Shown here: positions 1 to 6,531 of the stretch, piece after piece | Layout of the letters: every line of letters begins with the position of its first letter | Numbering within the stretch: position 1 is the stretch's first letter | Assembly (NCBI GenBank): GCA_036558545.1 | Contig: DATBFJ010000037.1 | Span: forward strand, 1-8,980 | Source: JALYGJ01 sp036558545 | GTDB taxonomy: Bacteria > Chloroflexota > Limnocylindria > Limnocylindrales > CSP1-4 | DNA length: 8,980 nucleotides | Reading direction: 5' to 3' | Notes under the pieces: model-generated | What the model was told of the DNA's origin: nothing | What the model saw: only the letters and a program-made list of their open reading frames with translations | The model's database searches: none | Position numbers and translations under genes: made by a program

Positions 1-1
1 A

Positions 2-1132
2 CCGTTGCTTGTCGCTTCCCAGACCCAGGACCCATTCCTGGTGTCTCTGGCGCTTTTCTTCGACTATCTGCCTGGCCTGCTCTTCGGCGTCGTCGCCGGC
101 GGCTATGCCGACCGCGTCGAGCGACGCCGCCTGGTGGTCGCCGCAAACCTGCTCAGGGCCTGCGTGCTGGGTGTCCTGGTCTTCACGATCGTGACCGGCA
201 CAGTCAGCATCGTTCTGGTCCTTGCGACGATCTTTGTGCTCGGAACCGCCGAGACTTTCGCCGATTCGGCAAGCAGCACGCTCCTGCCCAACGTCGTGCA
301 ACGCGCGGATCTGGGCATAGGCAATTCGCGTATGCAGGGCGCGTTCGTCCTGCTCAATCAGCTCATTGGGCCCCCGGTGGGAGCCTTTCTGTTCGCGATC
401 GGAATGGCCGTGCCGTTCGGTGTCAATGCGATCGCGTTCGCTTTGGGAGCCATGCTTGTATCGCGCGTGGTGCTGAGCGCCGGGTCGGTGATCTCACGCG
501 CGACCGGCGACGGGCCGGGCTTCGTAGCCGAGCTCATCGAGGGCATCAAGTGGCTGACCCATCACCCGGCGATGCGCACGCTCGCGCTGACCATCTTCGC
601 GTTCAACATCACCTACGGCGCAGCGTGGTCAGTGCTCGTCCTCTGGTCCGCGCAGCGGCTGCACATGGATGCCGCGGGCTTTGGCTTGCTGACGACGGCG
701 AGCGCAATAGGCGGCATCGTTGGGATCGCTTCTTACGGTGCGCTGGAGCGTCGCTTTGCCCTCGGCGACATCATGCGCGTCGGACTGCTGATCGAGACGT
801 TCACGCACCTGGCTTTCGCGCTGATCACCTCGCCACCGATCGCCCTTGGCGTGATGTTCCTGTTTGGCGCGCACGCCTTCATCTGGGGCACAACGTCCGC
901 GACGGTACGTCAGCGCGCAGTGCCCAACGAGCTGATGGGCCGCATCGGCGGCGTGAATCGGATGGCGACGCTCGGTGGACTGGTCATTGGGGCCCCGCTC
1001 GGCGGGCTCCTGGCCACTGCCTACGGAATCACGGCACCGTTCTGGTTCGGCTTCATTGGGTCAGCGATCCTGGTCATCCTGCTGTGGAGCCAGTTCGGCT
1101 ACATCGCTCACTCCGAGCCGTCGACGGCTTGA
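2..1132 (+). CDS. MFS transporter, EntS/MFS_3-like efflux protein (5' partial)
   Basis: Integral membrane protein of the major facilitator superfamily, probably a proton-driven drug or metabolite exporter. The visible part is 376 residues of alternating hydrophobic helices. The MFS loop 2-3 signature GGYADRVERRR lies near residues 33-43 of the visible part, directly after the helix containing DYLPGLLFG. The family is usually about 410-420 residues with 12 helices, and the in-frame reading is open to the left edge, so roughly the first 35-40 residues (helix 1) lie upstream. The TTG at position 5 is therefore not taken as the start. The protein ends in a short tail with TGA at 1130-1132. The gene converges on the VOC gene with only 4 nt between the two stops. 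The substrate cannot be read from the sequence. The MFS assignment is firm; the exporter role is family inference. Confidence 0.9.
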   Translation, partial: PLLVASQTQDPFLVSLALFFDYLPGLLFGVVAGGYADRVERRRLVVAANLLRACVLGVLVFTIVTGTVSIVLVLATIFVLGTAETFADSASSTLLPNVVQRADLGIGNSRMQGAFVLLNQLIGPPVGAFLFAIGMAVPFGVNAIAFALGAMLVSRVVLSAGSVISRATGDGPGFVAELIEGIKWLTHHPAMRTLALTIFAFNITYGAAWSVLVLWSAQRLHMDAAGFGLLTTASAIGGIVGIASYGALERRFALGDIMRVGLLIETFTHLAFALITSPPIALGVMFLFGAHAFIWGTTSATVRQRAVPNELMGRIGGVNRMATLGGLVIGAPLGGLLATAYGITAPFWFGFIGSAILVILLWSQFGYIAHSEPSTA

Positions 1133-1136
1133 GGGC

Positions 1137-1616
1137 CTAGGCAGCGTCGGCCGCAGCCTCGAGCTCTGCGATCTCAAGCTTGCCCATCTTGAGCATGGCC
1201 TCCATCGCCCGGCGTGCTCGTTCAGGGTCCGGATCGCTCAATAGCTCGCCGAGACGACGTGGAACGATCTGCCAAGACAGGCCCCACCGATCCTTGAGCC
1301 AACCGCAGGGTCCGGGCTCACCACCGTTGGCGGTCAAAGCCTCCCACAGCCGATTTACCTCTGCCTGGTCGGCACAGTCGATGCTGAACGAGATCGCTTC
1401 GCTGAACTTGAATTCCGGCCCGCCATTCAAACCCTGGAAATCCTGACCAGCGAGCGTGAAATCGACGGTCAGGACCATTCCGGCCGGACCCGATGGCGTG
1501 TCCGCCACTGACTTCGCCACATCGTTGATACGGCTATCGGGCAGCAGCGTGACATAGAAATTGGCCGCTTCCTCTGCCTGGCCGTCGAACCATAGGCACG
1601 GTTTGATCTTGGACAC
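1137..1616 (-). CDS. VOC-family PhnB-like protein (3-demethylubiquinone methyltransferase-like domain)
   Basis: Small cytoplasmic protein of 159 residues in the vicinal oxygen chelate superfamily (PhnB / 3-dmu-9_3-mt type, Pfam PF06983). It begins with the typical IKPCLWFDGQAEEAANFY strand-helix (residues 4-21), followed by LPDSRI, a central beta segment with GQDFQGLNGGPEFKF (57-71), and ISFSIDC (75-81). The second half has the family block CGWLKDRWGLSWQIVPRRL (104-122), then the helical tail with the usual AMLKMGKLEI. Members of this branch are often annotated as glyoxalase-like or methyltransferase-like, but most have no proven reaction, and none is claimed here. The reading frame stays open to 1766. 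The GTG at 1614-1616 was chosen because homologues begin with the KIKPCLWF block and a clear GGAGG lies 5 nt upstream. The gene is transcribed divergently from the lipoprotein gene and convergently with the MFS gene. Confidence 0.92.
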   Translation of the reverse strand: MSKIKPCLWFDGQAEEAANFYVTLLPDSRINDVAKSVADTPSGPAGMVLTVDFTLAGQDFQGLNGGPEFKFSEAISFSIDCADQAEVNRLWEALTANGGEPGPCGWLKDRWGLSWQIVPRRLGELLSDPDPERARRAMEAMLKMGKLEIAELEAAADAA

Positions 1617-1621
1617 GGCGA

Positions 1622-1626
1622 CCTCC
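1622..1626 (-). promoter_or_regulatory. Shine-Dalgarno GGAGG of the VOC gene
   Basis: The minus strand reads GGAGG, then a 5-nt spacer (TCGCC), then GTG. This consensus ribosome-binding site decides the start of the VOC gene in favour of the internal GTG at 1616 over the longer open frame. It is one of only two starts in the window with a clear Shine-Dalgarno sequence. Confidence 0.8.
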
Positions 1627-1664
1627 AGTTGACGAGTCGTGTTTGCCGGTCCAGCCTGACACGG

Positions 1665-4016
1665 ATGCCGAAGTACCGCGTAAATCATCGCGCTGTGAAC
1701 CGCGCACCGCCTGCTTCGGCACCTGGACAAGAAGCTCGGTCGGACTGGGGGACTCACACCAGGCACATTGGCATTCGAAAGGCATTGCCTGTCGTGGCGG
1801 CGACGGTCGCGCTAATCGTTGCGGCCTGTTCCAGCTCGCCCACGACGCCCTCGGCGGCAGCGCCGGGCTCGCCCCGGTCAACCAATGGGCAGACGACTCC
1901 GCCGACGATCGGCGCTGCCCAGCTTCCGCAAGGGCCGTCGCGAGCGAGCCTCATTCAGCAGGCCGTCGATGACGGCCAGCTAACCGAGCTTTCGGGTCTG
2001 CTCTACCGGGCTTACGCGGCCCTGAACCTTCCGGAGCTCCTGCCGAGCCAATTCCAGGTAGGCGGTCCGGGCACCGACGACGGAGTGCTTGCCGATCTGG
2101 CCGACCTGTCCTCGTCGCTGTCCCCGTCAGACCTGGCTCGGGTGACGCCGCTTCTCGTTAGGCCCACGGATCCGCGCAGCATTTTCGCTGCGCAGCCGAG
2201 CGCGTCGCTGCAGATGGTCGAGGACCCGAACCCATCAAAGTGCGCCAACTGGGACGACTCTGGCACGCTCGATGCGCGCTTCAAGGTCTGGGCGTGCGCG
2301 GACCGGGGCGCGGACGACGCAGAGCTGGATATCGCGACGGCGGTCGCGTTGATCAAGGAGATCTGGGATCCGATGACCGTGGCCGAGCCCAACGGCATGG
2401 GCCCACCCAAGCCCGACGGCCCAGACGGTGGTGGCACGTCGCCTGAATACGGTGGCGACTCGCGCATCGATTTCTACCTGCTCGACTTGGGCCAGATCGT
2501 CTATCGCGAGGGCAACAACGAGATCCCCGAGGATGCCGCGGCCGCCGCCCAGGTATCTGCGCCATACCTCGACGCGAGTGGCCAGGTGTTGAACAGCTCG
2601 AGTGGTTTCGTGCTGCTGAATCGGTCGCGACTCGACAGCAAGGAGATGAAGCAGGACATCATTCACGAGTTCTTTCACGTCCTGCAGATGGCGCACAACC
2701 GCCGCGCGACTCATGACCACGGCCTGAGCCACTGGTTCGTCGAGGCAAGCGCGACGTGGGCAGAGACCTGGTATGACCGCTCCGAGAGCGAGGTGCCCCA
2801 TGCACGCTTTCCGACGCAGTTCCAGTCCTCGCCGGCGGGACTCGAATCAGCGGATATCGATCACCAGTACGCGTCCTACATCTGGCCTTTCTTCATGCAG
2901 CAAGAGCTCGACGAGAAGTCGATCTTCGACGCCTGGCAGAGCATCGACCCGTTGGCGCCCGCCGATTTCGCGGGTGTGACCGCGGCAATCAACGACGAGC
3001 TGCCCTTCGACAAGAACTTCCGCGAGTTCGCGGTGCGCAACCTTGACCTCGACCAGGTCCTGACTTCAGCGCAGGTGCCGACCTACCACGAGGCCGACTC
3101 GAACTTCTATCAGAACAGCCCACCTGCGGGGATGATCGAGGCTTCGATAATTCCAGGCGAGCCGTACGAATCGCAGCCGGGACCGGCCGTGCCACTCAAT
3201 GCGGCATATTGGCATTTCACGATCGCGCCAACGGCCAAGCTGGTGACCGTCTCGATTGCCAACGTTTCGCCCTTTGCCGACATGGATGGCGACGTCCTGC
3301 TGCGCCACAGCAGCGGCAAATGGGAGCGACGCAAGTTCAACGGCAGTGAGGTCAAGTTCTGCCGGGACGATCCGGGTCAGGACATCGACGCCATCTACCT
3401 GGTCGTCTCCGATCACAGCACGACGGATCCGCTGCTCGGTTACGTCGAGGCCAGCGCCAAGGAGGCGTGCAGCGGGGCAATTCACGTTGGCGGGACGATT
3501 GCCTGGGATGCCACGACCACCAGTACGTACGGCGATACGCCCACCACGGACACTGTGAGTGGCTCGATGCACATGATCCTCGCGAGTGAGGATGGCGGTC
3601 CATTCACGCTCGAACAGGGTCCCGACAGCTCATACAGCTACGACTACGACACGAGCGGCTGTTCGCCGACCGGTCATTTCGCGGGCGTGCTCAAGGCTCT
3701 GGACGCGCAGACCGAGCCGACCACCGGCATAGGAAAGGTGATTCCCCAGGGCAAGCCAGGCCAGGATCTGCCGCTCACGGTCTACTTCGGCGACAAGTGG
3801 ACTCGCTCTTGCAACGGCAGCGATCCGTACGAGGACGGGGCGCTGCACGCCTTCCCGGGTTGTGCGCCGGCAAGCTTCATCACCGGTCTCTTTGACTCGA
3901 ACTCGAACAGCTACAACTTTCGCTGCGAAACCCTGCAGGACGAAGGCGGATACCACGTCAGCGGGCACATCACCGGAACGTTCACGCTGCTCGACAGTCA
4001 GTCCCCAGCGCCTTAG
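1665..4016 (+). CDS. Large secreted lipoprotein with gluzincin-like zinc metallopeptidase domain
   Basis: Predicted surface lipoprotein, about 783 residues from the ATG at 1665. A hydrophobic stretch (ALPVVAATVALIVAAC) ends in a lipobox whose Cys is codon 1827-1829. A Ser/Thr/Pro/Ala-rich linker follows. The presumed catalytic domain carries HEFFH (2664-2678; residues 334-338) and WFVEASATWAE, whose first Glu (2742-2744; residue 360) lies 22 residues after the second His. This spacing and the W-x-x-E-A context fit the gluzincin pattern of two His plus one Glu zinc ligand. A beta-rich, PPC-like region (about 470-590) and a second beta-rich region (about 595-783) follow. After the lipobox there are eight Cys falling in two pairs (SKC/WAC, KFC/EAC) and a C-terminal group of four, consistent with disulfides. 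I cannot name a peptidase family; it resembles M30-like or unnamed HExxH lipoproteins. The start is uncertain: with ATG 1665 the lipidated Cys is residue 55, unusually deep, and no Shine-Dalgarno sequence is seen. GTG 1695 or a non-standard ATT at 1767 are alternatives. Confidence 0.82.
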   Translation: MPKYRVNHRAVNRAPPASAPGQEARSDWGTHTRHIGIRKALPVVAATVALIVAACSSSPTTPSAAAPGSPRSTNGQTTPPTIGAAQLPQGPSRASLIQQAVDDGQLTELSGLLYRAYAALNLPELLPSQFQVGGPGTDDGVLADLADLSSSLSPSDLARVTPLLVRPTDPRSIFAAQPSASLQMVEDPNPSKCANWDDSGTLDARFKVWACADRGADDAELDIATAVALIKEIWDPMTVAEPNGMGPPKPDGPDGGGTSPEYGGDSRIDFYLLDLGQIVYREGNNEIPEDAAAAAQVSAPYLDASGQVLNSSSGFVLLNRSRLDSKEMKQDIIHEFFHVLQMAHNRRATHDHGLSHWFVEASATWAETWYDRSESEVPHARFPTQFQSSPAGLESADIDHQYASYIWPFFMQQELDEKSIFDAWQSIDPLAPADFAGVTAAINDELPFDKNFREFAVRNLDLDQVLTSAQVPTYHEADSNFYQNSPPAGMIEASIIPGEPYESQPGPAVPLNAAYWHFTIAPTAKLVTVSIANVSPFADMDGDVLLRHSSGKWERRKFNGSEVKFCRDDPGQDIDAIYLVVSDHSTTDPLLGYVEASAKEACSGAIHVGGTIAWDATTTSTYGDTPTTDTVSGSMHMILASEDGGPFTLEQGPDSSYSYDYDTSGCSPTGHFAGVLKALDAQTEPTTGIGKVIPQGKPGQDLPLTVYFGDKWTRSCNGSDPYEDGALHAFPGCAPASFITGLFDSNSNSYNFRCETLQDEGGYHVSGHITGTFTLLDSQSPAP

Positions 4017-4021
4017 CGCGC

Positions 4022-4249
4022 TTATTTGAAGGTCGTTTCCTTGACGACGTTGCCGTCACGGTCGAACGTCCGCCACGTGCCGATCTGCCGGCCGCGATCG
4101 AACGATCCGGCGCGCATGAGCGAGCCGTCCGACCGAAAGAACTCCCACGAACCGTGCATCTGGCCCTCGAGGTTCGCCCCGCGAAATCGGACGTTGCCGT
4201 TCGGGTAGTGATCCACGGCAGGCTCGATCCGCTCAGACTCTTTCGGCAT
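4022..4249 (-). CDS. Small MORN-repeat protein (YwqK antitoxin-like)
   Basis: A 75-residue protein made almost entirely of MORN_2-type repeats (PF07661 style): HYPNGNVRFRGANLEGQMHGSWEFF (14-38), RSDGSLMRAGSFDRGRQIGTW (39-59), and a final FDRDGNVVKETTF. The alternating pattern of a (Y/F)-x-x-(N/D)-G turn followed by a GxxxG-W strand is typical. Such short proteins are often auto-named 'toxin-antitoxin YwqK family antitoxin', but no toxin is nearby and I infer no toxin-antitoxin role. The minus-strand frame is open to 4450, but the part before the ATG at 4247-4249 is an out-of-frame reading of the oxidoreductase remnant, so the ATG was chosen. It has no Shine-Dalgarno sequence and begins 2 nt after the TAA that once ended the FAD/BBE gene, suggesting translation coupled to that upstream gene. 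It converges on the lipoprotein gene with a 5-nt gap. Confidence 0.82.
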   Translation of the reverse strand: MPKESERIEPAVDHYPNGNVRFRGANLEGQMHGSWEFFRSDGSLMRAGSFDRGRQIGTWRTFDRDGNVVKETTFK

Positions 4250-4251
4250 CG

Positions 4252-4520
4252 TTAAGGCTTGATGTTCTGGTTGAGCTTGAAGATGTTGTCGCGATCCCAT
4301 CCACGATCCGAGTGGCAATAACCAGTTCGTTGTCACGGCCAAAGAGGACGGCCGTCGCCACGTCGTCAGGGGTTCGCGGCCTGACCACGAGCGCGGGCCT
4401 GCGATCGATTGCTCCGTTCCACACCCGTCGTGCCGTCTCGTAAGCCCCATCCGCGCGCGTTATGACCTCGCCGCCGAAGCGACGCCGCAGACTCTCGATC
4501 GCTGCCGGATTGAACGTCAT
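4252..4520 (-). pseudogene. FAD-linked (berberine-bridge-type) oxidoreductase, remnant with internal deletion
   Basis: Residues 1-71 from the ATG at 4518-4520 match the N-terminus of BBE/GlcD-type FAD oxidoreductases: AIESLRRRFGGEVITRADGAYE, then RRVWNGAIDRRPALVVRP, then DDVATAVLFGRDNELVIATR. In the family this is followed by the GGGH loop that binds FAD; here it is not. Instead, from about 4311 down to the TAA at 4252-4254, a different frame reads SDRGWDRDNIFKLNQNIKP and stops, which is the exact style of the C-terminal end of the BBE domain (DPxNxFRLNQNIxP). The true start and true end of a roughly 450-480-residue enzyme are therefore present, but some 370-390 codons between them are gone and the joint is out of frame. 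The surviving N-terminal frame runs on to a stop at 4233-4235. With no FAD loop, substrate domain or active site, it should be non-functional. A misassembly could look the same. Confidence 0.85.
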
Positions 4521-4526
4521 GAACGG

Positions 4527-4532
4527 AGCCTA
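4527..4532 (-). promoter_or_regulatory. Possible leaderless -10 element TAGGCT before the BBE remnant
   Basis: The minus strand reads TAGGCT, six bases (CCGTTC), then the ATG of the oxidoreductase remnant. This is a TANNNT hexamer at the spacing expected when transcription begins on the start codon itself. It overlaps the TAG stop of the preceding DUF385 gene, so its TAG may have a double role or be coincidence. There is no Shine-Dalgarno sequence. No good -35 was identified. Confidence 0.35.
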
Positions 4533-4922
4533 GCGGCGCGAGGAACCTTTCATGCGCAGGAACTCAGTGACGCGCAGCAGGCCCAGGAACTGCCGAACCG
4601 GCGTCGGCATCTGGCTTCGCTTCGGGTCGACAAAGAGCCGCGGTTCGGTCAGCTCGTAGGTCTTGCCGCGGCTCGTCAGCAGGCAGTGCCCCGAGGCCAT
4701 GACGTTCTTGACCCACTGGACGTCCGCGCCGTAGGTGAGCGCGAAGACCCAGTCGTTGCCCTGGCGGAAAACGTTCATCGGCGTCCGATAGCGCTTGCCG
4801 CTCTTGCGGCCGGTGTACTCGATGATCCCGAACATGGGGGCATGTGCCGCAAATCGACGCGTGATCGGGTTGACGAAGCGAACGGTGAACGGGCGCATCC
4901 GGGCCAATCTCGTCGTTGCCAC
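4530..4922 (-). CDS. DUF385 / nitroreductase-family deazaflavin-dependent oxidoreductase-like protein
   Basis: A 130-residue small split-barrel protein of the DUF385 (Ddn-like) family, whose studied members use the deazaflavin F420 in actinobacteria. Visible landmarks are a basic N-terminus (FVNPITRRFAAHAPMFGIIEY), the family signature GRKSGKRYRTP (38-48), NVFRQGNDWVFALTYGADVQWVKNV (50-74) and the closing segment TPVRQFLGLLRVTEFL (107-122). Length and order match the family, so it looks intact. Substrate is unknown, and F420 use is inferred from the family only; some members do not bind it. GTG at 4920-4922 was chosen because GGAGGG lies 9 nt upstream inside the last codons of the antiporter gene; a TTG at 4929-4931 would abut that site and an ATG at 4896-4898 is also possible. 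The antiporter stop TGA (4928-4930) falls within this spacer, so translation is probably coupled. Confidence 0.88.
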   Translation of the reverse strand: MATTRLARMRPFTVRFVNPITRRFAAHAPMFGIIEYTGRKSGKRYRTPMNVFRQGNDWVFALTYGADVQWVKNVMASGHCLLTSRGKTYELTEPRLFVDPKRSQMPTPVRQFLGLLRVTEFLRMKGSSRR

Positions 4923-4927
4923 AGAAA

Positions 4928-6493
4928 TCAACCCTCCATGCGTAGCTCTTCGAGGTCGAGCTCGCGCTCGATCTCGCGCAACGTCTCGTCGTTGATCTGG
5001 CCACCGTCGCGCAGCTCGATCACCGCGTTGCGCTGGGCCGAGATGACCGCGAGCTGGATCTGCTGGTGCTCAGCGTGCTCCTTCTGGCGTTCGGCCGTCT
5101 GCTCGTCGTCGTCCGTATCGATCGCCAGGTGCTCTGTCCGATCCTCGAGCGACGCTTCCAGCCTGTCCATCAAAGGTTGGTGATCCGGCCACTTATCGCG
5201 CTGCCGCGCGACCTCGATCAAGCCAGCCTCATAGGCCGTGGCGCGGGCCATCGCCCCCTCATCGCCTCCCAGCTCGCGGCCGTCCCAACCTGCCCAGCGC
5301 ACGACCGCAGGCATCGTCAGCCCCTGGCCCACGAGCGTGACGAGGATTACGCCGAAGGTGATCAGCAGGATCAGGTTGCGCTCGGGAAAGCCGATCGGCA
5401 GTGCCAGGGCAGCGGCAAGTGATACGCCGCCCCTCAGTCCGGACCATGCAACAACGAAAACGAGCCTGCCCGCCAACCGAGGGTTTGACCGGGCGATGAT
5501 GCGCGCTGGCGAGTTCGGCAGCCGACTCGATGCGTAGACCCATATGAAACGCGCCAGGATGACCACCGCACACACGGCCAGGGTGTAGGTGGCCAGCTCG
5601 GCCACATTGCGTCCGGCCAGTCCCTCGATCACGGACGGCAGCTCGAGCCCGATGAGCACGAACAGGAAGCCGTTGAAGACGAAGTCGATCATCTTCCACG
5701 TGCTCAACCACAGCACCCGACTTTGCGCGCCAAGGATCTTTCCCAGCTGGCTGCCCACGATCAGCCCGGCGGTCACCGCGGCGAGCACGCCAGAGAGTCC
5801 GAGGTAGTCGGCCGGCAGGTACGCCGCGAACGGGATGACAAGGCTGAGGATCACCTCGACAGCCGGTGAGTCGAGCTTGCGAAGAACGTAAGCGGAGCCC
5901 CAGCCAACGAGAAGCCCTATGACTATTCCGCCGACGGCGGCGATCACGAAGGTTGTGGCCGCATCGACCAGGACGAACGCGCCGCTCGCAACCGCCAGGA
6001 TGCCCGCGCGATACGCGACGAGGGCGACCGCGTCGTTGAACAGCGACTCGCCCTCGACGAGCGTGATCGCGACGCGCGGCAGACCCAGCCGTCTGAAGAC
6101 GCTCGTGGCGGCGATCGCGTCGGTCGGTGACACGATTGCGCCCAGGGTGAATGCGGCCGCCCAGCCCAAAGCCGGGTCGAGGCCCTGCGCGACGGCCGCG
6201 ACCACGATCATCGTGAACAGGGTCAGGCCAAGGGCGAGCCTGATGATCGGAACGCGATTGGCGCGCAGCTCGCGGATCGGTGTCCGGGTCGCCGCGATGA
6301 AGAGCAGGGGCGGCAGGAAGAGCAGCAGGACAAGATCTGGCTCGAGGTCGATCTTGGGCAAGCCGGGGATCGCCGCGAGCACGAGCCCGCCCAGCACGAA
6401 GATCGTCGGATAGGGAACTCCCAGCCGACGCGCGACTTCGTACAGGATCGCGACCGCGACGAGCGTGCCCAGGATCGCGACGAGAATTTCCAC
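4928..6493 (-). CDS. Na+/H+ antiporter, CPA1 (NhaP/a_cpa1) family
   Basis: Inner-membrane monovalent cation/proton antiporter of 521 residues, the usual length for the bacterial a_cpa1 group. Hydrophobic segments fill residues 1-400. Key CPA1 motifs are present: LFLPPLLF (58-65), SPTDAIAAT with Asp125 (122-130), EGESLFNDAVAL with the ion-binding Asn153-Asp154 pair (148-159), and WSGLRGGVSLAAALALP (350-366). A hydrophilic cytoplasmic tail from about 405 is rich in acidic and Gln/Glu residues and ends in RNAVIELRDGGQINDETLREIERELDLEE, a conserved end of this group. All catalytic positions that I can check are present, so it is probably active in Na+ or K+ extrusion and pH homeostasis. The start is GTG at 6491-6493; there is no Shine-Dalgarno sequence, but TAACGT sits 6 nt upstream, suggesting a leaderless transcript. 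It lies 38 nt after the PRC-like gene and its end abuts the DUF385 gene. Confidence 0.95.
   Translation of the reverse strand: MEILVAILGTLVAVAILYEVARRLGVPYPTIFVLGGLVLAAIPGLPKIDLEPDLVLLLFLPPLLFIAATRTPIRELRANRVPIIRLALGLTLFTMIVVAAVAQGLDPALGWAAAFTLGAIVSPTDAIAATSVFRRLGLPRVAITLVEGESLFNDAVALVAYRAGILAVASGAFVLVDAATTFVIAAVGGIVIGLLVGWGSAYVLRKLDSPAVEVILSLVIPFAAYLPADYLGLSGVLAAVTAGLIVGSQLGKILGAQSRVLWLSTWKMIDFVFNGFLFVLIGLELPSVIEGLAGRNVAELATYTLAVCAVVILARFIWVYASSRLPNSPARIIARSNPRLAGRLVFVVAWSGLRGGVSLAAALALPIGFPERNLILLITFGVILVTLVGQGLTMPAVVRWAGWDGRELGGDEGAMARATAYEAGLIEVARQRDKWPDHQPLMDRLEASLEDRTEHLAIDTDDDEQTAERQKEHAEHQQIQLAVISAQRNAVIELRDGGQINDETLREIERELDLEELRMEG
4932..4937 (-). promoter_or_regulatory. Shine-Dalgarno GGAGGG of the DUF385 gene, inside the antiporter 3' end
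   Basis: On the minus strand the antiporter's last codons ATG GAG GGT TGA contain GGAGGG, 9 nt before GTG 4922. It is the second clear ribosome-binding site in the window, and its place inside the upstream gene supports co-transcription of antiporter and DUF385 genes. Confidence 0.65.
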
Positions 6494-6499
6494 GGTGGG

Positions 6500-6505
6500 A
6501 CGTTA
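6500..6505 (-). promoter_or_regulatory. Possible leaderless -10 element TAACGT before the antiporter gene
   Basis: The minus strand reads TAACGT, then CCCACC, then the GTG start. A TANNNT hexamer ending 7 nt before the first base of the start codon fits transcription that begins at the GTG. It lies in the 38-nt gap after the PRC-like gene, so the antiporter may have its own promoter even if it is also co-transcribed. No clear -35 was found. Confidence 0.5.
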
Positions 6506-6531
6506 GCGGGTGGCGCTAGCCATCCGCACGA

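Noticed and set aside
1119..1128. Perfect palindrome CCGTCGACGG near the MFS stop, as a terminator
   Set aside because: It has no loop and no following T-run and lies within the coding sequence; a chance palindrome is likely in this composition.
1629..1664. TTGACG at 1629-1634 as a -35 box for the lipoprotein gene
   Set aside because: No -10-like hexamer lies at the usual 16-18 nt spacing, so a promoter call is not supported.
1617..1766. N-terminal extension of the VOC ORF to 1766
   Set aside because: Family members begin at the KIKPCLWF block, and GGAGG 5 nt before GTG 1616 marks that as the start.
2235..2801. 188-aa minus-strand open frame inside the lipoprotein gene
   Set aside because: Low-complexity Arg/Val/Ala-rich shadow of a well-supported plus-strand gene in GC-rich DNA; no domain and no ribosome site.
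4022..4249. YwqK-type toxin-antitoxin module
   Set aside because: No toxin-like gene adjoins; the family label reflects MORN repeats only.
4250..4450. N-terminal extension of the MORN ORF to 4450
   Set aside because: The extra residues are an out-of-frame reading of the oxidoreductase remnant and have no resemblance to MORN proteins.
4564..5004. 146-aa minus-strand open frame across the DUF385/antiporter junction
   Set aside because: Alternative-frame shadow; both genes in the true frames carry strong family motifs.
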